A DNA stretch of 64,000 bases from Lycocorax pyrrhopterus obiensis (Eukaryota; Chordata; Aves; Passeriformes; Paradisaeidae): positions 21,362,757-21,426,756 of the forward strand of contig JACSVZ010000002.1 of assembly GCA_014706295.1 (NCBI GenBank), read 5' to 3'. How positions within the stretch are numbered: position 1 is the first letter of the stretch; each line of letters begins with the position of its first letter. This document shows, in pieces, positions 1-10,900 of this stretch. A program made the translations under genes and the position numbers. A model generated the notes under the pieces. That model ran no database searches. It worked only from the letters and a program-made list of their open reading frames with translations, and had not been told where the DNA came from.

Positions 1-3000
1 AGGTTGTTCTGCTCTAAGTGCTGCCTCTGTGTGTATGTGTATATTGCAGTTTGCAAATGGAAGCCCAGTCGATAATATCAGAGCACTCTATGGGATTAAA
101 TACATGCTGTAAGTAACCACAGCGAATTGATAATGCTAACTGTAAGAAAGCATGTGAGCTAAATATGCAATTACATGATGTTTTGATTAATACCCTAGGG
201 GTTTTTACATATTGCACAGTCATTCAATTTTAATTGCCAAGGAAAGGACAGTATCTTCTGGGAGACAGCTACTGTCCTGGCTGGCAGCATGGTACAGTTA
301 GCAGGATGTCAGACAGTTGGTCTGGAAAACTGGCTTCTCCTTCCCGTGTCTCAAAACCCTTTGAGACAGAAGATTGTTCAGATACATGTTGGTGTTTTTT
401 TGCTCTAAATTCACTTCCATAAAAAAGAGGTGACGGGGGAAAAAGGGTCCTGGGGTCAGCTGCTGGCTAAATGGTAAAAGAAATTAGTCTTACACTTTAA
501 TGTATACTGAGGTTCACAGTCAGACAGCCTCAAATAAGTTGTCTAAGTAAATAGTGGAAAGACTACTTCTCGTGCTTCATATTAGCCCACATGACTTAGA
601 TTTGAAGGCTGAAGGCTAACAAATACATATTTGCTTTGTTAAAGTCTGAACTGTTAAAGGTAAGCAGCCAGTACAAACCCAAATGTAGATATCCTTGTTA
701 GAATCCACACAAAGGGCCCTTTAAAACTGAATCACTTGAGTACAGGCTGGGCATTTTGGTTTTTGGATACTTTTGTTGAAGTTTTGTTCCTTCACACAGT
801 TACAATTTCTGCTTATCTGGTCCATCTGTATGCTTTCTCTTATCTCTTCTGTTCCTTGTGTGGATGAATTTAGGTCAAAGAAGCCCAAGATGGGCCTTGA
901 TGGAGCAGGCAAGTGATGTGGGAGTAAAATCCACTGGGGGAGAGGAATGGCCGTGTCTACGCATCAGTTCCTGAGCAGAAACAAGAACCTCCTTTAGTGC
1001 AATGCACTAATTTGCTGTCCAACTAGATGAGTGTCTGCAGTCAGGCTGTGGACGGCTACTCTGGATGCTCCTGCTTGCAAGCAAGTCTGCTCAGCACAAA
1101 ACATCCGGCATGTTCCAGGGAGCGCCTTCAGCTTCCCGCGGCTGTGCCGAGCCCTGTGCTGCAGCTCTGCTGCTTGCAGCAGCCAGAGGTGCAGTGGGAA
1201 CACAGTGCACCCACAGCTTCCCCTGCAACATCCCGTCCTTTAGGGTCTCACACACAAAGCAGCCAGTCTCTGCTTTCACCAGCATGGTGGATTGGCTCAT
1301 TAGACTCTGTTTTACATTGATTTTGTGTGATTAAACTGGTTAATACCTATAACTAATGAAAAATCAGTATTTCCAGGAGATCTCTTGAAAAGAAACGTAT
1401 TTTTCTGCGGACTATATGCTTTGATTGATAGGTGATTTAAGCTGCTCAATCTAAAATTAGCTTTAATGCTTTTCATGTAGGAATTACTTCTGCTAAGATT
1501 TTTAACTTGAACAATGTTCACAAAGGTAAAGTTCAAAGAGGAATGCTGAACATCTTTTGTCGGCATGTCATCCTGAATTCAGATCCCACAAACTCACACT
1601 CTTTGTAAGGCATGGTCACCTCCTCATTTTATCCTCTTTCGACAGGATAATCAATACAAAATACTGTCTATGTAGTGGTTTCAACTACAGTTCAGGTGAA
1701 GGCTTCTGGCCAACAGAAACAAAACTAGGAAACAATTGAAAGGAAAGGTAAGTTTTCCAGTGGGAATTGGACATTTCAGCTTCTGTACTGCCGTGTTTTG
1801 GAAAGATTTAACAGTAAAATTGTCATTAATTTTTATAAGATTTATGTTAAAAGCCCATACAATTCTTTGAAATACTTGTTCCTCTGCTAGCAGGTTCATT
1901 ACTAAGTAGTAGCATAAATAACACTAAAGCTCTGATAATGAAGCCTCCTACAAAATATTAATACTTAAGTTTTGCCTCAGCAAAACTTTCCATAGAAGAT
2001 TTGACTCAGCTGTTCTTAAGATTGGAAACACCATAATGACATAATAACATCACCAACTGCACATAATATTAGCTGTAGAAATCCACACCATGAATCTTAC
2101 ATTTTTCTTCATAAATTACTTAATCCCGCATCTGACCTTCCATTTATTCTGTAAGGTAGATAATGATTTTTCGACTCTTGGCTAAATGTTCTTATAAAAG
2201 CTCTCTCTCCTGGCTCCAGGTGTGGTTCTAGAGCCTATTAAGACTTTTTAGTTAGATACTCAAAGCAGTTAATGTATCAGACCACGGGTATACTAAAGTG
2301 CAAGCTTCGGTCAACCAACAACTGGGGGAGCTGCTTACCTCTTACACAGTGCAGATCAGTGTCCACTTCAAACATTTCTAAAGTCTGAGGAAAGCAAGAT
2401 GTGAAATAAGCTTCCAGTGATCAGAACAGATCCAGGTTCTGTACAGAAACAAAATCCTTAGAAGCAAAACTTATGTTGTTTTTGTTTATCTCTTTGAATT
2501 TATTTGGAATATCCTGCATGCATATGTCGCTTCTTTATAGAGAGAAAAAAAAAAGGAAAAGTGTAAGGGGAGGAGGACTGCTGTAGGTTAACACTTTGGG
2601 GGTAAGAAGATCTTAATAGATAGCTCCTTCTTTTCATGCTGCTGTGCCTTCCTACAGGTTTTAGCACTGACAGCCATTTGAAGCACTTTTTTACTTTTTA
2701 AAATTCAGCTCAAACCAACCAGGTTAGGTGGCATGCATTTCTAACTGAAAGGCAGGTACAAGGGGAGCACATGCCTGTGTTCTTGCTTATGCCTCTTCAG
2801 CTTCATTGGTGTGAACACTCACCTATCTTCAACTGTGCTAATTACTGAATTTTAACTGTTTTGGATGGATCTGTATAAGGTGGCTACAGTACCAGAATGT
2901 GCTGCCTTCTCACTTCTGAGTGCCAGTGTTCAGGACTGCAGTCTGAGTAGTTCTTTGAGCCCCAGAAACTACATTTGTGACACTCAGCCCTGGAACTGAT

Positions 3001-4340
3001 TGCTGTGCTAAATAAGAGCATTATTAGTATTACTATCATCATCATCATTTAGCATAAGGCAACACAACTTCTAAATGCCTTCAATTGCCTTGAAACTGCG
3101 TGACTTTCAAGACTAGGTGTTAATCCTAAAGTCATTCAGAAGTACCTCACTTCTGAATTTATTACTGGTGCTTAGATCTCTAAGAGATACTTGTACAATG
3201 TAAAATAATGAAATAGTGTCAATGGTGATGTTTCACCATTTAACAAAGTAAATTTGGCATAAATATAAGGCAAGCAGAATTAAGGAATATTACAAGCCTG
3301 TGGGGACAGCTAAGGATCACACAGTTAATGCTGGAAATAAACACACAGTTCTATTTTTGTGAAAAGGAATGTCAGTCTTATCTGAACAATCTTGCCATAA
3401 AGCACTTAAAATAAAGCAAACACGAAAGTAAAGTAACCAGAACATAATAGCAAAACAAACTGCTCTCAGCTGCTTTCATAGGTAGATCTACTGCAGCATG
3501 TTTATAAATGGGTTCTCTATTCTTTTGATCTATCTCTGATCCTGTTTTGGACATATCTGCGTTGTAAATGCTGAAAAACTATTCTTTTTTCTTGTTGTCA
3601 CAGAGCTGACTACATGAAAAATAAAATGTTTCTCCTTTTCTTCCTACCTTTGCGTTGGCCAGAAAAAAAATACAAATAATGCTGTCCCCTCAAGATGTGG
3701 ATGTAATGCCACATTTAGCTTTGTAGGGGAAGGGAGCATTTCAGGCAGTCAGGTTTTTCTACATATTCTTTACAAAACCAGTTAAAACTCTGTTGTGGGG
3801 CTTGCAGGGGCACAACGGTTCAAGACCGGAGTTATACAGCCCCATCATTTTTAATTACTGTTACGAAGAAATTACTAGAGGAGCTTTCTAAAAGTACCGT
3901 TCCATTTATGTGCCACGTACAATTGGTTATTTCTGTGGGAAAAGTGGCATGACACCTGCTCCTGCATGGAGCTGTGCTACAGGCTCTCCTGTGCGCCAGT
4001 GCGAGGTGCCCTCTTCAGCTTATTAAAGCTTTACGTAGCCGGGCACTCACGGAGAAACTTTGAGAGGAGTAGAGGAATGCATCTCGTAACGTGTTCTGAA
4101 CTCTGTGCCCGACTTTACATCTTTCCTCTGGTTACAAGGGGTTTTTTTCGTTGCTGTGGTTGTTTGGTTTCTATTTAATAATGGCCATGCCGAGCAACCA
4201 CATAACAATCTGATGAAGGTTTACATTTTTTCAATGCACTTCAGTTTCCTAATAGAGATTCTCAAGTACCAGGCTCTTCAGTTTAAACTCTTGAAAATGC
4301 TGCAAGTCGAGAGAAATTCAGCTAGAAACCACTAGCCCAC
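1..4340. other. Upstream intergenic region, no gene supported
   Basis: This is mostly AT-rich unique DNA with many stop codons in all frames. The longest open frames (for example around 1027-1320) resemble no family I recognise and have no splice or codon context. A modestly GC-rich patch lies near 1030-1260, a purine-rich A-tract near 2545-2575, and a short ATC repeat near 3039-3050. Several AATAAA hexamers occur between 3330 and 3600. From mammalian synteny the 3' end of a neighbour such as MINDY3 could lie upstream, but nothing here proves it. Confidence 0.6.
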
Positions 4341-4497
4341 ACTCCGACATCTCCCGCTGGGAGCACGGCCGCCCCGGGGCAGCCGTCGGTAGCTGCTGGG
4401 CAGCGGCGGGGCCGTGCTCCTCGGCCGCCGTTCCTCGCCGCTTCACCGGCGGAGCCTCTCGGCGCCCGCTGCCCGCCGGCGCTGCCCCGGCCGCGGG

Positions 4498-4511
4498 CCG
4501 CCAGGGGGCGC
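4498..4511 (+). promoter_or_regulatory. CTCF-like core site in the promoter
   Basis: The sequence CCGCCAGGGGGCGC differs at one base from the classic CTCF core CCACCAGGGGGCGC. It lies about 235 bases before the ITGA8 start codon, inside the CpG island. Binding is inferred only from the motif. In a GC-rich tract such matches can arise by chance, although this one is unusually complete. Confidence 0.5.
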
Positions 4512-4651
4512 CCGAGCGCGCCTCCCCCGGGGGGCGAGCGGGGCCGAGCCGGGCCGGGCCGAGCCTCCCGCGCCGCCCCCCGCCCGCGCACGGCGCAGCC
4601 GGACCGCTCCTCTCCGCTCCGCAGTGCCCGGCTCCGCACCGCCCCGCACCT

Positions 4652-4671
4652 CTCCGCTCCGCTCCGCTCCG
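4652..4671. repeat. Tandem CTCCG pentamer, four perfect copies
   Basis: Four perfect head-to-tail CTCCG units lie in the 5' leader or proximal promoter. Two-copy runs of the same pentamer flank it at 4612-4621 and 4698-4707. The cluster suggests local slippage expansion in the CpG island. Confidence 0.85.
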
Positions 4672-4743
4672 CCCCGCACGGCCGCCGCACAACTGCGCTC
4701 CGCTCCGCTGTGCCAGCGGGAGCCGGCCGCGGAGGCGCCGAGG

Positions 4744-4928
4744 ATGCTGCCCCTCAGCCGCGGGCGGCCCCGCCGCCGGCAGCGCCCGCTGCTCCTCCTG
4801 TCAGCGCTGCTCTGGGCGCCGGCGCTGGTGGCTTTCAATCTGGATGAGGAGAAGCTGACGGTGTACAGCGGGCCCCCGGGCAGCTACTTCGGGTACTCGG
4901 TGGACTTCTACATCCCCGACCCCAGCAC
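4744..4928 (+). CDS. ITGA8: ITGA8 exon 1: signal peptide and start of propeller
   Basis: This exon encodes residues 1-61 and two bases of T62 (intron phase 2). The start ATG at 4744 has A at -3, and it is the only ATG in its frame between about 4414 and the exon end. A basic n-region (residues 6-14), a leucine-rich core (16-23) and APALVA before F31 make a clear signal peptide. The mature chain should begin [10 protein letters not shown], the normal alpha-8 N terminus, leading into FG-GAP blade 1 ([10 protein letters not shown]). The donor is GTGAGT. The upstream frame stays open for over 300 bases because the DNA is GC-rich. Confidence 0.95.
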
Positions 4929-7900
4929 GTGAGTGCCGCCACCGGGGGTGGCGGGGCCGGGCCGGGCCGCCCCCGGGCCCGGGGAACGCTTTGGGAAGGC
5001 GGTGGGCGAAAGGCGGCATCGCTCCCGCGGGGTGACAGCGCCCATCGCCCGCCTGTCCCGATGGCCCCGGTGACCTCCCGGTGTGTTTCGCAGGGTCAGT
5101 GTCCTGGTGGGAGCTCCCAAAGCCAACACCACGCAGCCAGACATCGTGGAAGGAGGAGCGGTGTATTACTGCGCCTGGCCCGCCGCCCGGTGCAGGCAGA
5201 TCCCCTTCGACAACACCAGTAAGTGCGCGGCTGTCCCGCGGCCAGCGCTGCGTGTGTCGCGCCGCCGTGCCCGGGTCCCCCTCGGCTCCCCCGCGATCCC
5301 TTTACTTGGGTCGCTTTGATCCGAGTGTCTGCGCTTCGCCGGAGAAATCCCGCTCCTGGGAGTCTGAATGCATGTGGTCTTGCGGGGAAGGGTTCAATGG
5401 TCCCCAGAGAAATAACAGGACTGGGCCCTCCAGCATGAGAAGTTCATCTCTATAACTGCCTTTTTTTTTTTCTTCTTCTTCTTCTTCTTCTTTAATGGAG
5501 GGTATTTGTTGCAGATTCCTGCTTTTGAAAACACTTTTGCATGTTCAGACGGCAAAGCCCCAAAAGCCTTGTCTCACACGTCTCTGAACCTTGGAAATAA
5601 CTGAATTTCTAGTCTTTGCTGCTAGTTTCAACGAGGGGATTTCTGGCTGTTCAGATGGATGAAGTGCCTTGTGTGTCATGCTTATTTAATTCTATTCAGA
5701 AAGCAAGAATTTTATTTCAGAATAGTGAAGCTAGATGCAAACCGATTTAGGCACAATGTGGGTAAATTATATCCACTTCCAAAATCCCAAGACAGATGTT
5801 TCTTATTTAATTAGAGGGAACACACGTTTTAAACAATTCAAGCTGTTTATGTTTTCTGTTGTCTCTTTATAGGTCTTGAAAATAATTTGAACCTAGTGTT
5901 TGCAGAGGCTTTAAAACTGATTCCTTTATTTAGGCAGACTTTGACAGTTTGACCATTAAGCAAAAGTTATTATTCTTTAGGTTGTATTTAATCTTAATAT
6001 TTGTGGTTTATTGAAACAGGAACACAATTCATTTTTTTTTCTGGAAGCACAAGTTAAATTAGAAGAGCTCACTTAACTATAGCAAATAAGCAGTGCAGTT
6101 CTTTACTCCTCCCAACTCCAGCCACCCACATCCTGTTACTGTGGTAGTGTCTAGGAGCACTGATCAGGATGACTGTCCCATGAGGCTGAGCATTCTTCAA
6201 AACAGAGTGAGTGATAGTTCAGGTATGTGTATATGGCTACTTGGGCAGGTAAAGCTATGTACAGCATCTGGTTATGTATGGAAATGGAAATGTACATAGA
6301 CAGTATGCATACATTATTTTAATTGTGATATGTCCTGAGTGTACATATTTAAACTAAAATGAGGAAAGAGAGGAAATATTAGTGTATTTCCCATCTTATG
6401 GTTAGATAGTTCATGTAACAAAAGTGGAATGTATTATCTATACAAAATGATTTCAAGTTTGAATAGAAAACTTACAGACCAAATGAAAATTCCAGTGCAA
6501 TTTTGAAGGGGAGTTTTGAAAAATTAATGAAAGTTTAGTGATGAAACCTTGAAGGACATCTGACTTTCCTATGGGAAATACAGGACAACTCCATACTCTT
6601 TGCAGAGATGTCCTTTTGCAGATAACTGTGTTTTGAATAAAGGCACAAACAAACTGAGGAATACGTATATCAGTAAGGCTTTGGACTGTATCACACACTG
6701 TTCAGATTGGAATCTCCACAGGGTGATTCATTCAGTCTTCCTGAGATGTTGTGTCCATAGATAGAATCCTGACTTGTAGACGGCTGAAGTCCAGCAAGAG
6801 AGTGACCATTGTGTAGGCAGAGACGTCCTTGTGGGAGGGATGGCAGCATAGGCAGGTACTGCAGTGTTGTCCCTGGCTCTCTAATTCCAGTCCCAAGGGC
6901 AGTAAAGGTGTCATTTTGCACAATTCAGCAATGTCCTGTAGATAAGGACCCCAGGAAGGTTTGCATGGCTTGTACCAACCCCTATTCTTCATTGCCAGCA
7001 ACAGAAAGGCCATCTCCGATAAGCTTTAGGTGACTCCTTTTGCTGATGTGTGAATGTATATTTCATGTTATTTTTTTCTCTCCCAAACCCACTATTTACA
7101 GGATCAAGTTTTCCTTCTTTTCCACTATTCCCCCAGGCAGAGTAGTCCACATGAGCTCTATCCTAGGTGAAACTATTTCAAATAGTCTGTCACACAATTT
7201 CTTTTGAAGCCTTTAGCTATTTTATGCCTACTGGAACTTAGTCCGTAGTAAATACATGGGATGTTTTCAGTTCATGGCTCTTTCTTGTACAGACATCTTG
7301 TACTCATTATGTCTTCTCCTACAACATCACTCGGAAATATTGCTATTCCCACTTTTAATATTTATTCTAATAAACAGAAAAAAGTCAGTCCAGGTTGTCA
7401 AAGATCATACAGGAAGTTGATGATGATACTGGTAACTGACTTGGGAGTTTTTTCTTCTTCTTCCAGTGCCTTAACCACAAGATCATTCTTTCTTCCAAAA
7501 CAGAAACACTCAAAAGTTGTTAGAAGACTAAAAGTTCGGTTGTAGCAGCTTTAATTTTAAAGATTAATACTTCGTGCCTCTTAGGAGATCTTTAAAAGTC
7601 TTGTAGAGCTTTGAGAATGTTTTCTGAAACAAAACAGAAGAACTACAGAGGCTGCTTCAGAGCTGAAAGATTTCATTTTGATGGATTTTTATACCAAGCT
7701 TCCATTTTTCAATACTTTCTTCTTAGCTCTAACTAAATATCTCTTTCATTTAGATTAGCTAAGCAAAGCAGAATAAAAGAAAAAAAACCCTACTAAATAA
7801 TTGGTAGCATTCTTAATTAAGTTCAGAAGTAAAAACTGAGTGGAACTGGAAAGGAAGGGAGAGTGTAATGTAACACTTAAAAGGCAGTGTGAACCAACAA

Positions 7901-10900
7901 GTAGATAAAGAATTTTCTAAATCGGCATTTTTCAGCCTCACAAGTTCAATGAGGAGGACTTCTAAATGCTAAAGAATTGTTAAAGTAAAGCTGATTCATA
8001 TATACTATATCCAAATTTCAATATGTGAAATTGCTTCAGGTCACAGAAACTAAAATTTTCGCTATTACATTAAATTTCAAGACTTGAACAAATCCATGAG
8101 GTTGAAAGCCAGTGGCTTAAATTACATATGAACAGGAGGGCTCCTATCTTCTGTTTCTGAGGACTGGATGCACAAATGAAGCTCAGGTGTGTTGCATTCA
8201 GTGCAAGTAATGTTTTGCCCTTGAGGAGAGAACATACAGTGAGTGCACTTGGATGATATTTGGACTTTTACTGCCACAAACAAGTATCTTAAGTGGACAT
8301 CTAATTGGTAAGATTCATATGTAACTGCACAGATTATTTCTCTGTTTCCGCAAGAACAGCACACCTAATTTCAAGAGAGGTTCCTTTGTTTGCAAAGGCT
8401 TTCATGTTATTTGTATTAACACTGTTACTATCTCGGTCCTACTAAATGAAAATAGTGAGGACACTGACTAGCATTCTGTGATGGCTTTGGTCAAGATTCT
8501 GAATGTTTTCAAATATCATGGTGTGGATGTGAGGGAACCAAGTAAGTGACAGACACCTTAGTTAAAAACTTAGTCTTGCTTAGGTTAATTTTATCATGTT
8601 CAGTGCTGAGATAGGATGATTTTTGGTTCTGTAAAGGCTGTTTGGTTGAACGGATTTTTTTGTTTATTTATTTAGGTATGTGAGTAATATATTTTTATTT
8701 TTAAAATAACTGGAGTGTTATTTTTAAAAAAAGTCATTCTGTATCCTGAGCCATAGAGTCCTGAAGGAAGAACACGAGTGCCAGGCCTAACTGAATCTGA
8801 CATCCTGACACTGGTGCGACACAACTGCAGTGTTCCCCAGTGGATCAGGGATATGACACTGCAAGGGATGCACCCACAGTCACTGGCAAGGTGCAGCTAA
8901 CCTCCCTGTTACCACACAGACTGTGGCACTCAGTATTAAACTTTGGTTTTTGGATCATGTAAGCTTTAAATGACAAAAGAAAAGTCTGATTTATGAAGCC
9001 CCCTTATTCTTTTAATTTTTCCTCAGAGACTAAGATCAGATGAGGGAGTATACACTGTATTCCCAATGAAAGATACAAAAAACCTTTAAAAAATGCATGA
9101 CTACTTCTGAGTGCCATGTTCAACCTGTCAAACACAGACTGAGCTGCTTACTACTAGCAGTGATACTCAAAAACAAGGCGTCTGCTGAAACCATCTCTGT
9201 GGCACTGTGCATGTGTTAGGATGCTCAAGATGGTCTGAGTGCTACGAGCAGCTGCATAACCTGTGTTATTGTGGAACTGTATGTGGACTACACTACCCTG
9301 CTGAGAAGATGGCTTAATTGGAGTTAATAGAGGTGCAGGAGTATCTTCAGCCCATTCCTAAAAGCCACATCACCTAACTGAAATCACTCTAGAAGTAGTT
9401 GTCCCAGATGGTTACTAATTTCTCAGGCCACCTAGCTCTGTTCTTCACAGTAGCTAACCCAGAGGTTTCCAAAGCAATGAGATTGTTTACTTGCATCAAT
9501 AATTAATCCTACTGATGAAATAGCATTCCTGACAAGCAACAGAGGGGCAAAGGAGGGAAGGAGGGTGAAATTTTGTCATGTAGGATTTGAGCTGACCCAT
9601 CCATAAGCAAGTCATGTAACCAGACATTCCCATATGGGTTGGCCAGTGAAATGGCCTGCAGCCAAGAAGGGGTTTAGCAGGAACTCTCTGTGTTTCCTGC
9701 CGTTGATACAGCACTGACTCTGCAGACCCATGTTTGCCCTTCTTTAAGGCCCCCTAAATCTGTGTGCCAGGGTCAAGGCACTGGGAAGAAGCTCAAAGCA
9801 CTGCCCCTGAGAGCACAATGGATGCTTTAACCTGCTCCATTGCAGCATGGAACTGAGATAAAGTATAATGGAAGGGCTTTTAGTATCCCCTTACTCCAGG
9901 AAATATAGATTGAAGGGCAGTGACTCTTCTCCCTTGTTTCCCTACTTTGTGAAGTTGTCTGGTTGCATTGCAGTGTAAGGCTGTGATACTCTGAAACTCA
10001 ATGAGAGGGCAGGGAAACAAGCGTTGGCATCATATTAAAGGCTTGTGGTCTGTCTTTCCTCTCTTACCTACACAAAGCTAACTTCAGTTTCTTCTGTACG
10101 AAGTGGGTTTTCAATGACTATTTCTGCCTTAACACTGAGGTAGAGTTACCAGGTCGTTGTTTCAGCTGTGTGCTCTTCCATTCAGCTGCCAGGAGAGGTA
10201 GCAGGAGAGCAATATCAAGAAAACTTTCTCCTCTCTTGATTAACTAGGAAACGTCTGGACCATTCAAAGCATCTTGCACCCAGAAGCAGACTTAAATACC
10301 CCATAAAGTGCACTGTTGCATTTGAAATCTGGTAAAAAGCCGATAGTTCAGATTTTGGAAACTCATTATAAAGGTCACTTTTAGTTGTTAATACTTAATA
10401 GACTGCATCAAGTTCTTACATTTTAAATTAGGTCCTGAAGGCAGAATTTTAGATACCACTTCCCTTAACTTTCCAGAACACACTGGGTGTTTTCTTTGCT
10501 ATCAGTTAACTTTACCAGTTTTACTAAAATAGGTTATAATTTTCTAAACTAGCTGGAAAAAAATCTGAACAGGCTCTGAAGAGGAGCAGGGAAGGGGGAT
10601 GTAAATCAGTTCTGACCAAGCGTGCAGTTGATAAAAAACATGAGCTAATCTGGCCAGCAGTTGAGCTGATTGTAACAGGACCCAGGTACTCTATAAGGAA
10701 AAGATGTATTGTGGGACTCGAGAGCTTTAGTTACATGAAAAAATCATTAGCTATTGAGATAGTAAGATTCTGGGGAAAACTTAGAATCCTGTTATAAAGC
10801 AGAATTTGCATCTCAAGAGAAATTGCTGGGAGAGAACTTTGTTGTACTTTTAAATGTTGACACTTTTTAGTCCACTGTGCCAGTAAGACCTTATCTGGGA

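Larger units (their letters stand above)
4341..5300 (+). promoter_or_regulatory. ITGA8: CpG island and TATA-less promoter of ITGA8
   Basis: Base composition changes abruptly from AT-rich to very GC-rich with frequent CG dinucleotides, and the tract runs through exon 1, the 165-base intron 1, exon 2 and the start of intron 2. No TATA box sits at a plausible distance from the start codon. Reverse-orientation GC boxes (CCGCCC) occur at 4573, 4580, 4639 and 4669. CpG islands over first exons are usual for vertebrate developmental genes, so this is inferred to be the core promoter. The exact transcription start cannot be fixed by eye. Confidence 0.85.

Noticed and set aside
1163..1187. Imperfect hairpin around CTGCTGCTTGCAGCAG in the upstream region
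   Set aside because: The arms are CAG/CTG-rich low-complexity sequence, and the extension is bulged. There is no evidence for a small RNA gene.
1027..1334. Three overlapping plus-strand open frames of 70-97 residues
   Set aside because: They are in a modestly GC-rich patch, have no family resemblance and no splice context, and overlap an equally long minus-strand frame.
4318..4838. Long arginine/alanine-rich open frames on the minus strand across the promoter
   Set aside because: GC-rich DNA has few stop codons. The frames overlap exon 1 and its leader, show repetitive composition from the CTCCG clusters, and resemble no protein family.
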